NCBI GenBank assembly: GCA_000402815.1
Contig: AQSA01000022.1
Location: forward strand, 1 to 34,846
Direction: 5' to 3'
From: Candidatus Neomarinimicrobium atlanticum
GTDB taxonomy: Bacteria; Fidelibacterota; Marinisomatia; Marinisomatales; Marinisomataceae
DNA: 34,846 nucleotides
This document shows positions 1-8,023 of the stretch, one piece after another; position 1 is the first letter of the stretch, and the number at the start of each line of letters is the position of its first letter. Under the pieces are notes generated by a model. It made no database searches, was not told the origin of the DNA, and saw only the letters and a list, made by a program, of their open reading frames with translations. A program made the position numbers and the translations under genes.

Positions 1-377
1 GTATAGTCATCATAAGGGATTGCAGAGGTATTGTCTACACGATCAGCTAGTACTTCAACTCCGCCTAACGCGACGGAAGATGATGCTAATGAAAAGCTTG
101 CAGATGCGTTAGAATCTGAAACCTTTACAGTTGCACTTTCTGATGTATAACCCACTACACTAGCAGTTACTGTGTATGTACCATTAGGAACACTTACTGA
201 GTAAGCACCACTTAACGTAGCAGCTGCACCCAATGCAGTTCCTTCAACCACAACATTTGCTCCTGGCAAAGCATTTCCGTCTGCGTCTGTAACAGACCCA
301 GAGACGGTGCCTTGACCAAAGAGAGCGCTAGAAATCATTACAATTCCAAATAGCGCACCAAGAATCGTTCGATTCAT
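1..377 (-). CDS. TonB-dependent receptor-like outer-membrane protein, N-terminal part (partial)
   Basis: The reading frame opens with ATG at 375-377 and runs off the left edge, so only about 125 residues are visible. Residues 1-22 are a signal peptide ending in ALFGQG. About residues 23-105 form a carboxypeptidase-like regulatory (CarboxypepD_reg) beta-sandwich with the typical GSVTDADGNALPGANV start and GYT...VKV strands. The last visible residues (about 107-125) have the look of the link into a TonB plug domain. In FCB-group bacteria this architecture is usual for TonB-dependent receptors that import large ligands across the outer membrane; the barrel itself is outside the window. A clear Shine-Dalgarno sequence (AAAGGAG, about six bases before ATG) sets the start. 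Codon use is richer in G+C than the genes to its right. Another secreted protein with the same sandwich domain cannot be excluded. Confidence 0.75.
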   Translation of the reverse strand, partial: MNRTILGALFGIVMISSALFGQGTVSGSVTDADGNALPGANVVVEGTALGAAATLSGAYSVSVPNGTYTVTASVVGYTSESATVKVSDSNASASFSLASSSVALGGVEVLADRVDNTSAIPYDDY

Positions 378-518
378 GTTTAACTCCTTTTTCTCGGTTA
401 TCTTCATATATTAATATATTAACTTAAGAATACAAGCTATGTACTCTCCGCAAATTTGGCCTATTTATTGAAGAACCGCAACCATTAATTTACTATCAAT
501 ACAACTCATTTTTTTTTA

Positions 519-533
519 ATGATATTATATCAT
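519..533. promoter_or_regulatory. Perfect 15-base palindrome, possible operator
   Basis: ATGATAT-T-ATATCAT reads the same on both strands. It lies in the 221-base gap between the divergent receptor (minus) and aminotransferase (plus) genes, about 65 bases before the aminotransferase start. Symmetry and position fit a dimeric regulator's site, but in DNA this rich in A+T a palindrome can arise by chance. Confidence 0.3.
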
Positions 534-568
534 AATTCAAGCGTAATTATTTTTTTTATCTTTCAGGC

Positions 569-574
569 TATAAT
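569..574 (+). promoter_or_regulatory. Possible -10 element before the aminotransferase
   Basis: TATAAT, an exact match to the sigma-70 -10 consensus, ends 24 bases before the ATG at 599. No convincing -35 hexamer is seen 16-18 bases upstream (the spot is a T-rich run), so the call rests on the -10 match and position only. Confidence 0.35.
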
Positions 575-598
575 TGTGGTAATTTTAAGCCTAGTATT

Positions 599-1708
599 AT
601 GGAATTTTTAGACCTAAAAACACAACAAAAACGTATTCGTAAATCTCTAGAGAAAAGATTAAATACTATTCTAGATCATGGTGCCTATATCATGGGTCCA
701 GAGGTACATGAATTAGAAGAAAAATTAGCAGATTATTGTGGAGTTAAGCATGCGATTTCATGTTCATCTGGAACAGACGCATTATTAATTCCGCTTATGG
801 CATGGGGTATAGGCCCTGGCGATGCTGTCTTTACTACGCCATTTACTTATGTTGCAACGGCAGAAGTGATTGCTTTGCTTGGAGCTACCCCTGTTTTTGT
901 TGATGTATATGATTCTACTTTTAATATAGACTGTGAAAAATTAGAAATTGCTATTCAAGAGACCATTAAAAACGGAGAGCTTAAGCCTAAAGCAATTATA
1001 CCAGTAGATTTATTTGGAGTCCCTGCACGATATCGATTAATTGATAGTATAGCCAAAAAATATAGTCTAAAAGTCATTGAAGATGGAGCACAAAGTTTTG
1101 GTGCTTCAATTGGAGAAAAAAAAGTAGGCACTTTTGGAGATGTCGCTGCAACCTCATTTTATCCTGCTAAGCCTCTAGGTTGTTATGGAGATGGAGGTGC
1201 TATTTTTACTAATAATGATAGTTTGGCAGATCAATGTAAGGCAATCCGCATTCATGGAACCAGTTCAGATAAATACAATAGTGAAGTGATTGGATTGAAT
1301 GGTCGATTAGATAGTATACAAGCAGCAGTCTTGTTAGAAAAGCTTACAATTTTTGATGAAGAGCTAGAAATGCGAAATAAGGTAAATGATAATTATAGAA
1401 AATATTTGAATAATGCACAGTATATACCAGAAAACTATCACTCTGCACACGCATTATTTTCTATTACCTTAGGTTCACATAAAAAAAGAGAAGAATTAGT
1501 AGCTAAGTTGAAAAATAATAATATCCCGAACGTTATATATTATAAATACCCTATTCATTTGATGAAGGGATTTAGTTATTTAGGCTACAAGAGTGGAGAT
1601 TTTCCTATTTCAGAAAATTTATCACGAACCATTATTAGTTTACCTATGCATCCATATTTAAAATCTGAAGACATTGATTTAATAATTAAAGTTTTGCGAG
1701 AAAAATAA
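599..1708 (+). CDS. DegT/DnrJ/EryC1/StrS-family sugar aminotransferase, WbpE-like
   Basis: PLP-dependent aminotransferase of 369 residues acting on a nucleotide-linked keto-sugar, the usual size for the family. Visible hallmarks are the SSGTDAL phosphate-binding segment (about residues 56-62), EDGAQSFGAS (161-170) and the PLP lysine K191 in FYPAKPLGCYGDGG. The N-terminal FLDLKTQQ and the C-terminal LPMHPYL closely recall WbpE, which makes the 3-amino group of UDP-2,3-diamino-glucuronate; that substrate is an inference. The other Wbp enzymes of that route are not in the window. Start is the ATG at 599, without a clear Shine-Dalgarno sequence. It is the first plus-strand gene of the polysaccharide locus and faces the Wzi-like gene tail to tail. 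The amino sugar it makes could be the acceptor for the GNAT protein encoded at 4112-5170. Confidence 0.88.
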   Translation: MEFLDLKTQQKRIRKSLEKRLNTILDHGAYIMGPEVHELEEKLADYCGVKHAISCSSGTDALLIPLMAWGIGPGDAVFTTPFTYVATAEVIALLGATPVFVDVYDSTFNIDCEKLEIAIQETIKNGELKPKAIIPVDLFGVPARYRLIDSIAKKYSLKVIEDGAQSFGASIGEKKVGTFGDVAATSFYPAKPLGCYGDGGAIFTNNDSLADQCKAIRIHGTSSDKYNSEVIGLNGRLDSIQAAVLLEKLTIFDEELEMRNKVNDNYRKYLNNAQYIPENYHSAHALFSITLGSHKKREELVAKLKNNNIPNVIYYKYPIHLMKGFSYLGYKSGDFPISENLSRTIISLPMHPYLKSEDIDLIIKVLREK

Positions 1709-1758
1709 TCTTCGTCTACAACCTTTTTATCGTTGTAATTACACTTCTTAGATAGAAA

Positions 1759-3021
1759 CTAAAACATGTAAGTAATACCCAAACCAATTGCTACATCATC
1801 AATATTATTGATAATAAAAGCGCTTAAATCCAAGTCTTCTGATAAAGATCGCTCTAGTTCAACTCTATATCTAGTAATATCATGGATATTAATTTTTCGA
1901 TGCATTTTTATTTTGTATTGATATAAATGATATTTTCCTTGTGATGCTAAGTATAATACTTGTGATGAAGTAAAATTTAAGTGGTCAATAAAAGGGTTAC
2001 CCAGTGTAAAATTTTTATAGCTCCATCCCCGACTATAGGTCTCATGAAAATAGTATTTATCTTCAACATAGGGTGGATCGATATTATAGTTTGAGGTATT
2101 CATATATTCAATGATTGTAGTGTTGTCTTTAATATAGTTTTGCAATTCAACACCCCAAAGACCATCTGTCTGGTTTGCAAACCTAAGTCCACTAGTATCC
2201 TCAAATATGTGTTGATAATATAATATTAACATTTTATCATCATATTTTTTTTGAAAAGAAAAATCCCAAATTCCTAGATGATTTCCAAGGGCATTTAAAT
2301 GGGTCGAAGGAACATTTTCGCCATAATCTTCAAGTTTTCTATCTGCTGAAATAAATACCCTTAAAAAATCATCAAAGTCGGAAGGTTGATTGCCTTTTTC
2401 TAAAGTAGATCCTCCCCACATCGCTTCATGAACAAAACCTATACTAAATTGAGAATTATTATTTTTGACATTTAAATAAAGAAATTTTTCATGAAGAAAA
2501 GGAGCTTTATTGTAGAATTCATTTTTATCAAAAATACCGTGGGCTATGCCAAAATTAAAGTCAATTTTTTTATTAATATTTTTAGAGCCAACTAAGCCAA
2601 TCTTTGGCATTGCTTGGGCATTGTTGCTTATTAGCATAGAACCCGAACTAAGCTCATCATTTAAATAAATACTAAAGTCTCTATAGTATCGACCAACTCT
2701 TAGATATGTATTGCTAGAAAATTGATGTTTTATAAAAGATTCATTTATATATAATTTTTGATCATTTTTTTTACCTAAATCATAATAAATACTGGCTTGA
2801 TATATAGTTTTTTTATTTTTTAATTTAAATTCAGTTTGTAAATCATAGCTGCTAGGTACTATTCCAAAGTTGTTTTTTTCTAACCACCAATAGTTTTGAT
2901 TTATTGGATTTTTTGAAATTTTTATATCTAATTCTTTTTCTTGACCAGATAAAGAATTGCATAAAAATACTATTATTAAGTAGCATATAAATGATTGATT
3001 TATTTTTAAAATGAGTGCCAT
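1759..3021 (-). CDS. wzi: Wzi-like capsule assembly outer-membrane beta-barrel
   Basis: 420 residues: an N-terminal signal peptide (hydrophobic core about residues 10-24, likely cut near LSGQE), then alternating polar/aromatic strands typical of an outer-membrane barrel, ending in the aromatic GITYMF that barrel proteins use for insertion. The motif HEAMWGG (near residue 200) and the overall length match the Caps_assemb_Wzi family, which anchors or organises exported polysaccharide on the cell surface. It is convergent with the aminotransferase upstream and divergent from the deacetylase gene, with which it shares a 121-base promoter region (3022-3142). The family call is from motif recognition; the glycan it binds is unknown. 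Nothing suggests truncation. Confidence 0.7.
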   Translation of the reverse strand: MALILKINQSFICYLIIVFLCNSLSGQEKELDIKISKNPINQNYWWLEKNNFGIVPSSYDLQTEFKLKNKKTIYQASIYYDLGKKNDQKLYINESFIKHQFSSNTYLRVGRYYRDFSIYLNDELSSGSMLISNNAQAMPKIGLVGSKNINKKIDFNFGIAHGIFDKNEFYNKAPFLHEKFLYLNVKNNNSQFSIGFVHEAMWGGSTLEKGNQPSDFDDFLRVFISADRKLEDYGENVPSTHLNALGNHLGIWDFSFQKKYDDKMLILYYQHIFEDTSGLRFANQTDGLWGVELQNYIKDNTTIIEYMNTSNYNIDPPYVEDKYYFHETYSRGWSYKNFTLGNPFIDHLNFTSSQVLYLASQGKYHLYQYKIKMHRKINIHDITRYRVELERSLSEDLDLSAFIINNIDDVAIGLGITYMF

Positions 3022-3142
3022 CTCTAACTTTATTCGAAGAGTATTTACATGTGTTTATAAAATCACATTACAAATATTAACCTTATTTTCCCATGGATAA
3101 TTTTATTAATTTAGTTCTTTAAAAAAAAAGAATAACATTTAT

Positions 3143-4033
3143 ATGCTACAAAACGAAAATAATAAAATACTAATTGAAAAGAAGATAAATATATTAACAT
3201 TCGATATCGAAGAGTGGTTTCATTTATTAGATAACAAATCGACAAAATCTCCTAGTGATTGGAGTAAGTATGAGTATAGGTTAGAGTCTAATATGGATTA
3301 TATTTTTAATCTTTTAATAGACAATAAATTGAAAGCATCTTTTTTTTGTCTTGGTTGGGTGGCAAGAAAATTTCCAAATATAGTAAAAAAAATAGACAAG
3401 CTAGGTTTTGATATTGGAAGTCATTCAGATTTGCATCAATTAGTTTATGAGCAAAGTAGGTCAGAATTTAGAGATGATTTAAGTAAGTCTATTCATAGTA
3501 TTGAAGATTTAATTGGGAAAAAAATAAAAATGTATAGATCCCCTGGGTTTTCTTTAACGAATTCATCTGAATGGGTTTTTGAAGAACTAATATCTCAAGG
3601 AATAGAAATTGATTGCAGTCTTTCTTCAGTTAAAACTTTTAATGGCGGATTTACAAATTTTGATTGCTTTAAGCCTTCTATTATTAAAAGTAAAAGTGGA
3701 GAGTTAAAAGAATTTCCAATTAATACTTATAATTTTTTGGGCAAAAGAATAATCTTTTCTGGAGGAGGATACTTTAGATTTTTCCCTTATTATATGATTA
3801 AACATATGTCTAAGAAAAGCAAGTATATGATGACTTATTATCATCCAAGAGACTTTGATACAGACCAACCGATCATTTCAGATTTATCTTTATTTAGAAA
3901 ATTTAGAGCTTATTATGGTATCGACGGATGTTATGATAAGTTAGATCGGCTAGTAAAAGAATTTGATTTCTTGAGCATAACTCAAGCCGATAAAGCTATA
4001 AATTGGGATATAGTAGAAAGATTAGAAATATAA
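3143..4033 (+). CDS. NodB-type polysaccharide deacetylase (DUF3473/XrtA-associated subtype)
   Basis: 296-residue metal-dependent de-N-acetylase of carbohydrate esterase family 4. The first motif LTFDIEEWFH (about residues 18-27) carries the catalytic base Asp and the metal Asp/Glu pair in the variant form of the exosortase-associated subgroup. FFCLGWVA, the metal-binding GSHSDLH (SHxxxH, about 92-98) and RSPGF follow in order. The C-terminal TYYHPRDFD segment belongs to the DUF3473 extension. Such enzymes remove acetyl groups from N-acetylhexosamine residues of exopolysaccharide. No signal peptide is obvious, so it may act in the cytoplasm, on lipid-linked intermediates, or be exported by another route. 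No exosortase or PEP-CTERM gene is nearby. Its TAA overlaps by one base the ATG of a dehydrogenase remnant. Confidence 0.82.
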   Translation: MLQNENNKILIEKKINILTFDIEEWFHLLDNKSTKSPSDWSKYEYRLESNMDYIFNLLIDNKLKASFFCLGWVARKFPNIVKKIDKLGFDIGSHSDLHQLVYEQSRSEFRDDLSKSIHSIEDLIGKKIKMYRSPGFSLTNSSEWVFEELISQGIEIDCSLSSVKTFNGGFTNFDCFKPSIIKSKSGELKEFPINTYNFLGKRIIFSGGGYFRFFPYYMIKHMSKKSKYMMTYYHPRDFDTDQPIISDLSLFRKFRAYYGIDGCYDKLDRLVKEFDFLSITQADKAINWDIVERLEI

Positions 4034-4110
4034 TGAATCATAAAATACAAATTGGAATTGTTGGACAGGGGTACGTTGGCAGAGCGGTTTCAATAGACAG
4101 AGATAGGTAA
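4033..4110 (+). pseudogene. Remnant of a UDP-sugar dehydrogenase N-terminus
   Basis: A 25-codon frame begins with an ATG overlapping the deacetylase stop (TAATG) and encodes the first beta strand and glycine loop of a Rossmann fold, IGIVGQGYVGRAVS, before a stop at 4108-4110. The same opening, IGIVGQGFVGTAT, starts the dehydrogenase at 14742, so this looks like the 5' stump of a related gene whose body has been lost. Two bases later the convergent GNAT gene ends, which marks a likely rearrangement junction. DNA identity with 14742 is partial, so it is not a recent copy. Confidence 0.65.
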
Positions 4111-4111
4111 G

Positions 4112-5170
4112 CTATAAATCATCACAGTCTATCCAAGTTAAATGCCAATTCTTTTCATTATAAAGAAAATCCGAGCCAAATTTATTACTAAGATTTTTAA
4201 TAATTAGTGAAAATTTAAAAGGAGTAACAAAAAATCCTGCAGAAAATAAATTATATTTTTTATGTATACTAGCATTACACATCAGTACTATTAAATCATC
4301 CAAACTTTCCTTGCATAATTGGTTAATACCTATTTTGACTAAATTTTTATGTTTTTCTAAAAATGCGATATCAACTATTCCGGTACAATTAAAGCCAAAC
4401 TTTTTAATTGATCTTGAAACTATATAGCCAATTACTAATTTATTCAATTTTACTATACTAATTTTATAAACACTTGTGGGGGCAGATAATCTCCAGCACA
4501 TAAATTGGGCTGATTTATCTAAATAGATAGGATTTTCTTTTGAGATTTGGTTAGTAAGATTTTTATAGTCATTTGATTGAAAAAAATTATCAATACCTAC
4601 ATTAACGATTGATACATTTTTTTTCTGATAATTAATATTAAATGGAATAAAAATTATCTTTAATATCAAGTCAAATATTGGAGAAAGAAAGCTCAGCTTA
4701 ATTTTTTTTAAAATTGATTTTATAGATTTTATTTTAACATAAAAGGGTAGCAAAAAAGCTATATCCCAACCTGCATTCAGATGTCCAGGAATAACCTCTT
4801 TTCTTATAGGAAAACCCGTTGTGAAGTCCAAGCCACCTTCTTTCAACTTAGAGGTAGAATGGCTACCAAGTTTTGTGAATATACCTTTGCCGCGCGATTT
4901 TTCACCCGTCATTACATCGCAAACCATACCAACTTTCATTATACCTTCATTAGAATGATACTGATACGGCAAAGCTGCATAATAACCTACTAATTCAGAA
5001 TTAAGTATCGCTGAAAATTCGAATGATGAGTGATAGTTTTTATGTTTCCAATAATAATGTTCTAAACTTGAGATAGGCGAGCTTACATTTTCTGGAAAAC
5101 ATTCATTAAAAAGCCTTCTCTGCTCTTTAAGAGATGTACCTGAATCAAAATTTTTATACTTAACATCCAT
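4112..5170 (-). CDS. GNAT-family acyltransferase of a polysaccharide locus
   Basis: 352 residues with a GNAT acyl-CoA-binding core: beta strand GMVCDVMTGE followed by the pyrophosphate loop RGKGIF (about residues 80-97, the Q/RxxGxG/A signature). A second half (about 190-350) has GYIVSR and a further sheet/helix pattern, giving the tandem-GNAT look of large N-acyltransferases found in O-antigen clusters. A hydrophobic stretch lies around residues 160-180. The likely job is transfer of an acyl group to an amino sugar; donor and acceptor cannot be read from sequence. Its ATG overlaps the stop of the SDR gene (TAATG), so the two are probably translationally coupled, and a ketoacyl synthase precedes both, pointing to a made-to-order acyl donor. 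Confidence 0.68.
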   Translation of the reverse strand: MDVKYKNFDSGTSLKEQRRLFNECFPENVSSPISSLEHYYWKHKNYHSSFEFSAILNSELVGYYAALPYQYHSNEGIMKVGMVCDVMTGEKSRGKGIFTKLGSHSTSKLKEGGLDFTTGFPIRKEVIPGHLNAGWDIAFLLPFYVKIKSIKSILKKIKLSFLSPIFDLILKIIFIPFNINYQKKNVSIVNVGIDNFFQSNDYKNLTNQISKENPIYLDKSAQFMCWRLSAPTSVYKISIVKLNKLVIGYIVSRSIKKFGFNCTGIVDIAFLEKHKNLVKIGINQLCKESLDDLIVLMCNASIHKKYNLFSAGFFVTPFKFSLIIKNLSNKFGSDFLYNEKNWHLTWIDCDDL

Positions 5171-5838
5171 TATGTTCCAGAAAATAAATTTATTTCATTT
5201 TCATTTATTTCATTTTCATTTAAAATATCCAAAACAGTTTTAATAATTTCTTCTTTACTGCATAGACGTTTATATGTTGAATTTTTAATAATATCTTTTC
5301 GGATTGCATCGGGAACTTTTTTAATCATACCTAATTCAGAATAGCCTAAATGGATTAATGTAGAGCTTATATTATACTTCATATTTTCTACATTAATTGC
5401 TTTTGATAGCCCGCTTAAAGCTGACTTAGATGTAATATAAGCAGAACTACCAAAAATAGGCTTAGATGTAACTATTGATCCAAAATGAACTATTTTTCCA
5501 AAACAATTTTCTCTCATAATCGGTAGAACGGCTTTTATGATATTAAATCCACCTATAATATTGATATCAATTACTTTTTTCCATTCAGAGATATTGCTTT
5601 TGTGAATAGGAGATACATCCGTAATACCTACACAATTAATAATTTTTAATTGTGTGTTTTTTAACTTCATAGATGATATAAAATTGTTTACTTGCTCAAA
5701 ATCTGTTATATCCAATTTAATTAAATCCAAATTAGTAGTATTTGAATTGCAAGTACCAATACATGAAATTTTTTGACTTAAAAAATAAGAATAAAGAGCT
5801 TGCCCAACTCCACCAGATGCACCAAAAATAATAATCAT
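5170..5838 (-). CDS. Short-chain dehydrogenase/reductase (FabG-like)
   Basis: NAD(P)-dependent oxidoreductase. From the chosen ATG at 5836-5838 it has 222 residues: nucleotide loop GASGGVG at residues 6-12, NCVG in place of the common NNAG, catalytic Ser in FGSIV and the YITSK (YxxxK) active site. A longer frame up to 5904 exists, but those extra 22 codons lie inside the conserved 3' end of the ketoacyl synthase gene and put residues before the Rossmann strand that the family lacks, so I prefer the internal ATG although its Shine-Dalgarno is poor. The C-terminus carries an exact repeat, NENEI twice. Between a ketoacyl synthase and an acyltransferase, reduction of a 3-ketoacyl group to 3-hydroxyacyl is the simplest role; a sugar ketoreductase is the alternative. 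Confidence 0.75.
   Translation of the reverse strand: MIIIFGASGGVGQALYSYFLSQKISCIGTCNSNTTNLDLIKLDITDFEQVNNFISSMKLKNTQLKIINCVGITDVSPIHKSNISEWKKVIDINIIGGFNIIKAVLPIMRENCFGKIVHFGSIVTSKPIFGSSAYITSKSALSGLSKAINVENMKYNISSTLIHLGYSELGMIKKVPDAIRKDIIKNSTYKRLCSKEEIIKTVLDILNENEINENEINLFSGT
5192..5221. repeat. 15-base exact tandem duplication inside the SDR gene
   Basis: The unit ATTTCATTTTCATTT occurs twice in direct succession (5192-5206 and 5207-5221). On the coding strand it adds five residues in frame (NENEI) near the C-terminus of the reductase, so the reading frame is kept. Slippage on a simple A+T-rich unit is a likely origin. Confidence 0.85.
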
Positions 5839-5854
5839 TGAATTGATAGGTAGC

Positions 5855-6835
5855 TTACCAACGTAATATGGAAGCTCCCCAGGTCCATCCTGATCCAACG
5901 CCAATCATTAGAACTATATCTCCACGTTTGATTTTATTTTTTTGATTTGCTTCATCCATCACTAAGGGTATTGTAGCTCCTGCTGTATTGGCATAGTGTT
6001 CCATATTTGTATGAAATTTTTCCCAAGGTATACCAGAAAGTTCTGATATTTTTTTTAAAACTCCCCAAGATGGTTGGTGTGGTAATACATGATCAATATC
6101 ACTTACCGTAAGATTAGTTTCATCTAAACATTCACGAATAGCTTTAGGTAAAACTTTGGTACCTGTATCATATACTGCTCTTCCATTCATGCGAAAAGTA
6201 TGTAAATTTTGATCAATAATTTCATGCGAAATAGGATTTTCAGATCCACCACCTGGTACAGTAAAGTTTTCCCAACCTTTTCCATCCGCATACAGCTTTT
6301 GAGTTAAAATTTCTGATTCATCGTTTGATTTTTCTAAGATTGCTGCTCCCGCACCATCACCAAAAAAGATACAATCTCTTCTTTTCCAATCAGTAATCAT
6401 TGAAAATTTTTCCGCTCCAACAACTATTGCATTGTCAATAAATCCTGAATGAATTAGCGAAGCGGCAATTGTTTGAGCATATATATATCCTGAGCATACT
6501 GCGCTAATATCAAAAGCAGGTGTTTTAATTTCCCCCAACTTACCCTGTAATATCGCAGCTGTAGAGGGTGAAGATCTGTCCGGCGTAGCAGTGGCTACAA
6601 TAATTAAATCAATGTCTTCAACATTCATCTTAGCATTTTTAAGGGCATTTTGACAAGCTTTTAACGCCAAATCACTTGTACACTCATTTTTATCAGCTAT
6701 ATGTCGAGTCTTGATTCCAAGAGTATCATATATCCAGACTGGATCAGTATCAACGGTCTTGGCAATTTCTTCATTTGTCAAAATTCTTTTTGGAGTATAT
6801 GAACCCGTTGCTTTGATACGAACTTTATAAGACAT
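5855..6835 (-). CDS. 3-oxoacyl-ACP synthase III (KAS III/FabH-like)
   Basis: 326 residues, a normal length for beta-ketoacyl synthase III, which condenses an acyl-CoA with malonyl-ACP. The complete catalytic triad is present: C114 in SAVCSGY, H253 in LPHQPS and N283 in YANTAGATIP. The C-terminal GVGSGWTWGA matches the usual GFGAGLTWGA. Start ATG at 6835, about eight bases from the end of the glycosyltransferase gene, so the minus-strand group 7940 to 4112 looks like one operon. FabH normally starts fatty-acid synthesis and sits with fabD, fabG or plsX; here it sits among sugar genes with an SDR and a GNAT protein and without an acyl carrier protein gene. I infer a dedicated synthase for an acyl substituent of the polysaccharide, but it could also be the cell's only FabH. 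Confidence 0.85.
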   Translation of the reverse strand: MSYKVRIKATGSYTPKRILTNEEIAKTVDTDPVWIYDTLGIKTRHIADKNECTSDLALKACQNALKNAKMNVEDIDLIIVATATPDRSSPSTAAILQGKLGEIKTPAFDISAVCSGYIYAQTIAASLIHSGFIDNAIVVGAEKFSMITDWKRRDCIFFGDGAGAAILEKSNDESEILTQKLYADGKGWENFTVPGGGSENPISHEIIDQNLHTFRMNGRAVYDTGTKVLPKAIRECLDETNLTVSDIDHVLPHQPSWGVLKKISELSGIPWEKFHTNMEHYANTAGATIPLVMDEANQKNKIKRGDIVLMIGVGSGWTWGASILRW

Positions 6836-6842
6836 GATAAAT

Positions 6843-7940
6843 CTATTTTAAGGATATTTTTTTAAATTCACTCATATAATCTTGATAAATTTTTTGAGGA
6901 TTAAACCTTGGATCGTACCAATTATTTATATCTTTTAAAAAAGACTGATCTGTATTATGAATAATTTTAATTAGCTGTTTTTTTTCAGAAAAATAACTAG
7001 CAAAATCTTTTGCAACCTCCATATTATATTTATTATTATGGCACGCTATATTACCCAGACAAGAGGCTAAAGCTTCAATTAATGATGGATTAGTACCACC
7101 TACGCTATGACCGTGAATATATAGTAAAGCATTTTTTCTTAGACTATTCAAAATATCTTGGTTATAAATGCCGTCAGTAAAAAAAATATTATAAGTTGGA
7201 TTATTATATCTCTCTAACTTTCTCAAATAAAAGACAGTATCTGTTTTGCCTACAATAATTAACTGTTTTTTTGACTTACTTTCTATAAAAGCATCACAAA
7301 TAACTTTTAAATTATTCTCTGGTTCTAGTCTGGCAATAACTAAAATATAATCATCATTTAATTTTATATTTTTTGAATTAAATAACCTTTTTACATCTTT
7401 GTCGTTAGCAAAAGAAATTGAAGGATGTTGATAGGGTATATATACATACTTTTTAGTAAAAAACTTACCAAAATCAGATTTTAAACTTTCAGAATCTACA
7501 ATAATTTTATTTGCAAAAAGTAGGGCAGGGAAGTACATCGTTCTAATTAGGAATCTTTGAAATTTTGACCATCTTTCTCTTTCCCATTCACAGCCATCTG
7601 GATTTATGATTAATTTTTTACCAAAGATTCTTGGCATAAATGATAAAAAAGAAATTGACACACCACAACAAAAAATAACATCACATTTTATAAGTGATTT
7701 AAAAATAGACTCAATATAATAAATCATTCCCTGAGATTTTCTGCTCTTCAGAATCACATAATCATAATTTGAATTATTATATTCAACCTGCTGATTTTTT
7801 TCTCCAAAAATTGTAAAGTGTAAATTACTTTTCTGATTATGCTGTTCAACTAGAAGCTCTACAAACCTTTCAAAACCACCATAATTATTTGGTATTCCTC
7901 TTGTCCCAATTATCCCTACTTTTATTTTATTTTCATTCAC
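6843..7940 (-). CDS. Family 4 glycosyltransferase with DUF1972 N-terminal domain
   Basis: 365 residues. The start KVGIIGTRGIPNNYGGFERFVE is characteristic of the DUF1972 domain found in Cps2T-like rhamnosyltransferases (GT4, GT-B fold). The C-terminal half holds DYILVIARLEPENN (donor-domain first strand and basic residue) and GTNPSLIEALAS, the phosphate-contact region with the conserved Glu. It should act at the cytoplasmic face of the inner membrane, adding a sugar to a lipid-linked intermediate; rhamnose is plausible given rfbA, rfbC and rfbB nearby. It opens the minus-strand group and is divergent from the polymerase gene, sharing the 83-base region 7941-8023. Confidence 0.8.
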   Translation of the reverse strand: MNENKIKVGIIGTRGIPNNYGGFERFVELLVEQHNQKSNLHFTIFGEKNQQVEYNNSNYDYVILKSRKSQGMIYYIESIFKSLIKCDVIFCCGVSISFLSFMPRIFGKKLIINPDGCEWERERWSKFQRFLIRTMYFPALLFANKIIVDSESLKSDFGKFFTKKYVYIPYQHPSISFANDKDVKRLFNSKNIKLNDDYILVIARLEPENNLKVICDAFIESKSKKQLIIVGKTDTVFYLRKLERYNNPTYNIFFTDGIYNQDILNSLRKNALLYIHGHSVGGTNPSLIEALASCLGNIACHNNKYNMEVAKDFASYFSEKKQLIKIIHNTDQSFLKDINNWYDPRFNPQKIYQDYMSEFKKISLK

Positions 7941-8023
7941 ATAAAAAAATATTAAAAATAATTTATTTAACCTAATTATATCACTAGCTTAAAGTTGCAA
8001 ATGATTATTCAATTTATCAAAAC

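Noticed and set aside
1717..1737. Rho-independent terminator between the convergent aminotransferase and wzi genes
   Set aside because: TACAAC/GTTGTA is a six-pair A+T-rich stem with a nine-base loop and no clean T run after it.
4781..4993. Plus-strand frame opposite the GNAT gene
   Set aside because: No ribosome site, no recognisable protein and full overlap with a well-supported gene.
5839..5904. N-terminal extension of the SDR protein
   Set aside because: The extra codons cover the conserved C-terminus of the ketoacyl synthase and precede the first Rossmann strand.
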